A stretch of 64,000 nt of DNA from Acidobacteriota bacterium (GTDB taxonomy: Bacteria > Acidobacteriota > Blastocatellia > RBC074). Below the pieces are notes generated by a model that was given only the letters and a program-made list of their open reading frames with translations, had not been told where the DNA came from and searched no databases. The stretch lies in the NCBI GenBank assembly GCA_016789605.1, contig JAEUQO010000222.1:1-64000 (forward strand), written 5' to 3'. A program made the translations under genes and the position numbers. This document shows positions 63,978-64,000 of this stretch, in pieces; the first letter of the stretch is position 1; each line of letters opens with the position of its first letter.

Positions 63978-64000
63978 AAATCGTAACAGCCGTCATCAGA
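63978..64000 (+). repeat. 23-bp dispersed repeat, copy B (after moaC)
   Basis: Identical on the plus strand to the minus strand of 4357-4379, 13 bases past the moaC stop. It runs to the last base of the window, so its true length cannot be seen here. Both copies lie in the same orientation relative to the preceding gene. Confidence 0.8.

Overview
The window looks like a chromosomal stretch of an Acidobacteriota genome, most likely class Blastocatellia or a close relative. The evidence is a family signature, not a marker gene: two very large Oar-like TonB-dependent receptors with an N-terminal carboxypeptidase-regulatory domain, two 'VWFA-related Acidobacterial domain' proteins, a GWxTD-domain protein, an acidobacterial-type winged-helix protein fused to a membrane anchor, and many secreted TPR proteins. 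There is no rRNA, CRISPR array, phage or insertion sequence. Two tRNA genes lie near the right edge.

Layout. 1-8.2 kb: a minus-strand run of enzymes (DSD1/D-threonine-aldolase-like PLP enzyme, UvrD-type helicase, MaoC-like hotdog protein, ACC-deaminase-like PLP enzyme, M50 site-2 protease with CBS domains, alpha/beta hydrolase, zinc alcohol dehydrogenase). 8.4-9.5 kb: FKBP isomerase and endonuclease V. 9.6-12.3 kb: a PEGA-domain protein and a GWxTD protein. 12.7-18.1 kb: an envelope block with a LolB-like lipoprotein, FtsX-type permease, LolD-type ATPase, a small membrane protein and LolA, followed behind a hairpin by a radical SAM enzyme. 18.2-23.2 kb: yacG, five consecutive TlpA-like thioredoxin-fold proteins and pyruvate kinase. 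23.4-25.5 kb: an M48 protease and a nitrilase. 25.8-27.6 kb: a membrane TPR protein, then what I read as a lipoprotein-type RNase toxin with an acidic immunity partner. 27.7-37.2 kb: heptaheme cytochrome, VWA protein, two TPR proteins and a TonB receptor. 37.6-40 kb: winged-helix membrane regulator and a sugar-phosphate isomerase-like protein. 40-46.6 kb: DUF457 membrane protein, AlkA-type glycosylase, an AttEFGH-like ABC system and an SRPBCC protein. 46.9-54 kb: fasciclin protein, small ORF, FeS-type photolyase, heme A synthase, TPR protein, CofE, TIM-barrel protein, DHFR. 54.1-61.8 kb: second TonB receptor, TPR protein, a gene-free stretch, PaaI thioesterase, VWA protein. 61.9-64 kb: tRNA-Val, tRNA-Asp, moeA, moaC.

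How the genes fit together. Much of the window serves the envelope: lipoprotein trafficking (Lol-like block), thiol redox chemistry outside the cytoplasm (TlpA array), nutrient uptake through giant TonB receptors, and periplasmic TPR/VWA scaffolds. An aerobic respiratory life-style is suggested by heme A synthase and the multiheme cytochrome, and molybdenum-cofactor synthesis by moeA-moaC.

The points most worth following up are the compact lipoprotein toxin/immunity pair at 26.7-27.6 kb, a 23-bp sequence repeated immediately after the stop codons of two unrelated genes at opposite ends of the window, the TlpA array with one member that has lost its second active-site cysteine, the membrane winged-helix regulator facing a TonB receptor across a promoter region with two near-identical palindromes, and a gene-free interval ending in a two-tier terminator. 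All functional calls rest on reading the sequence and remembered family motifs; no database search was run.
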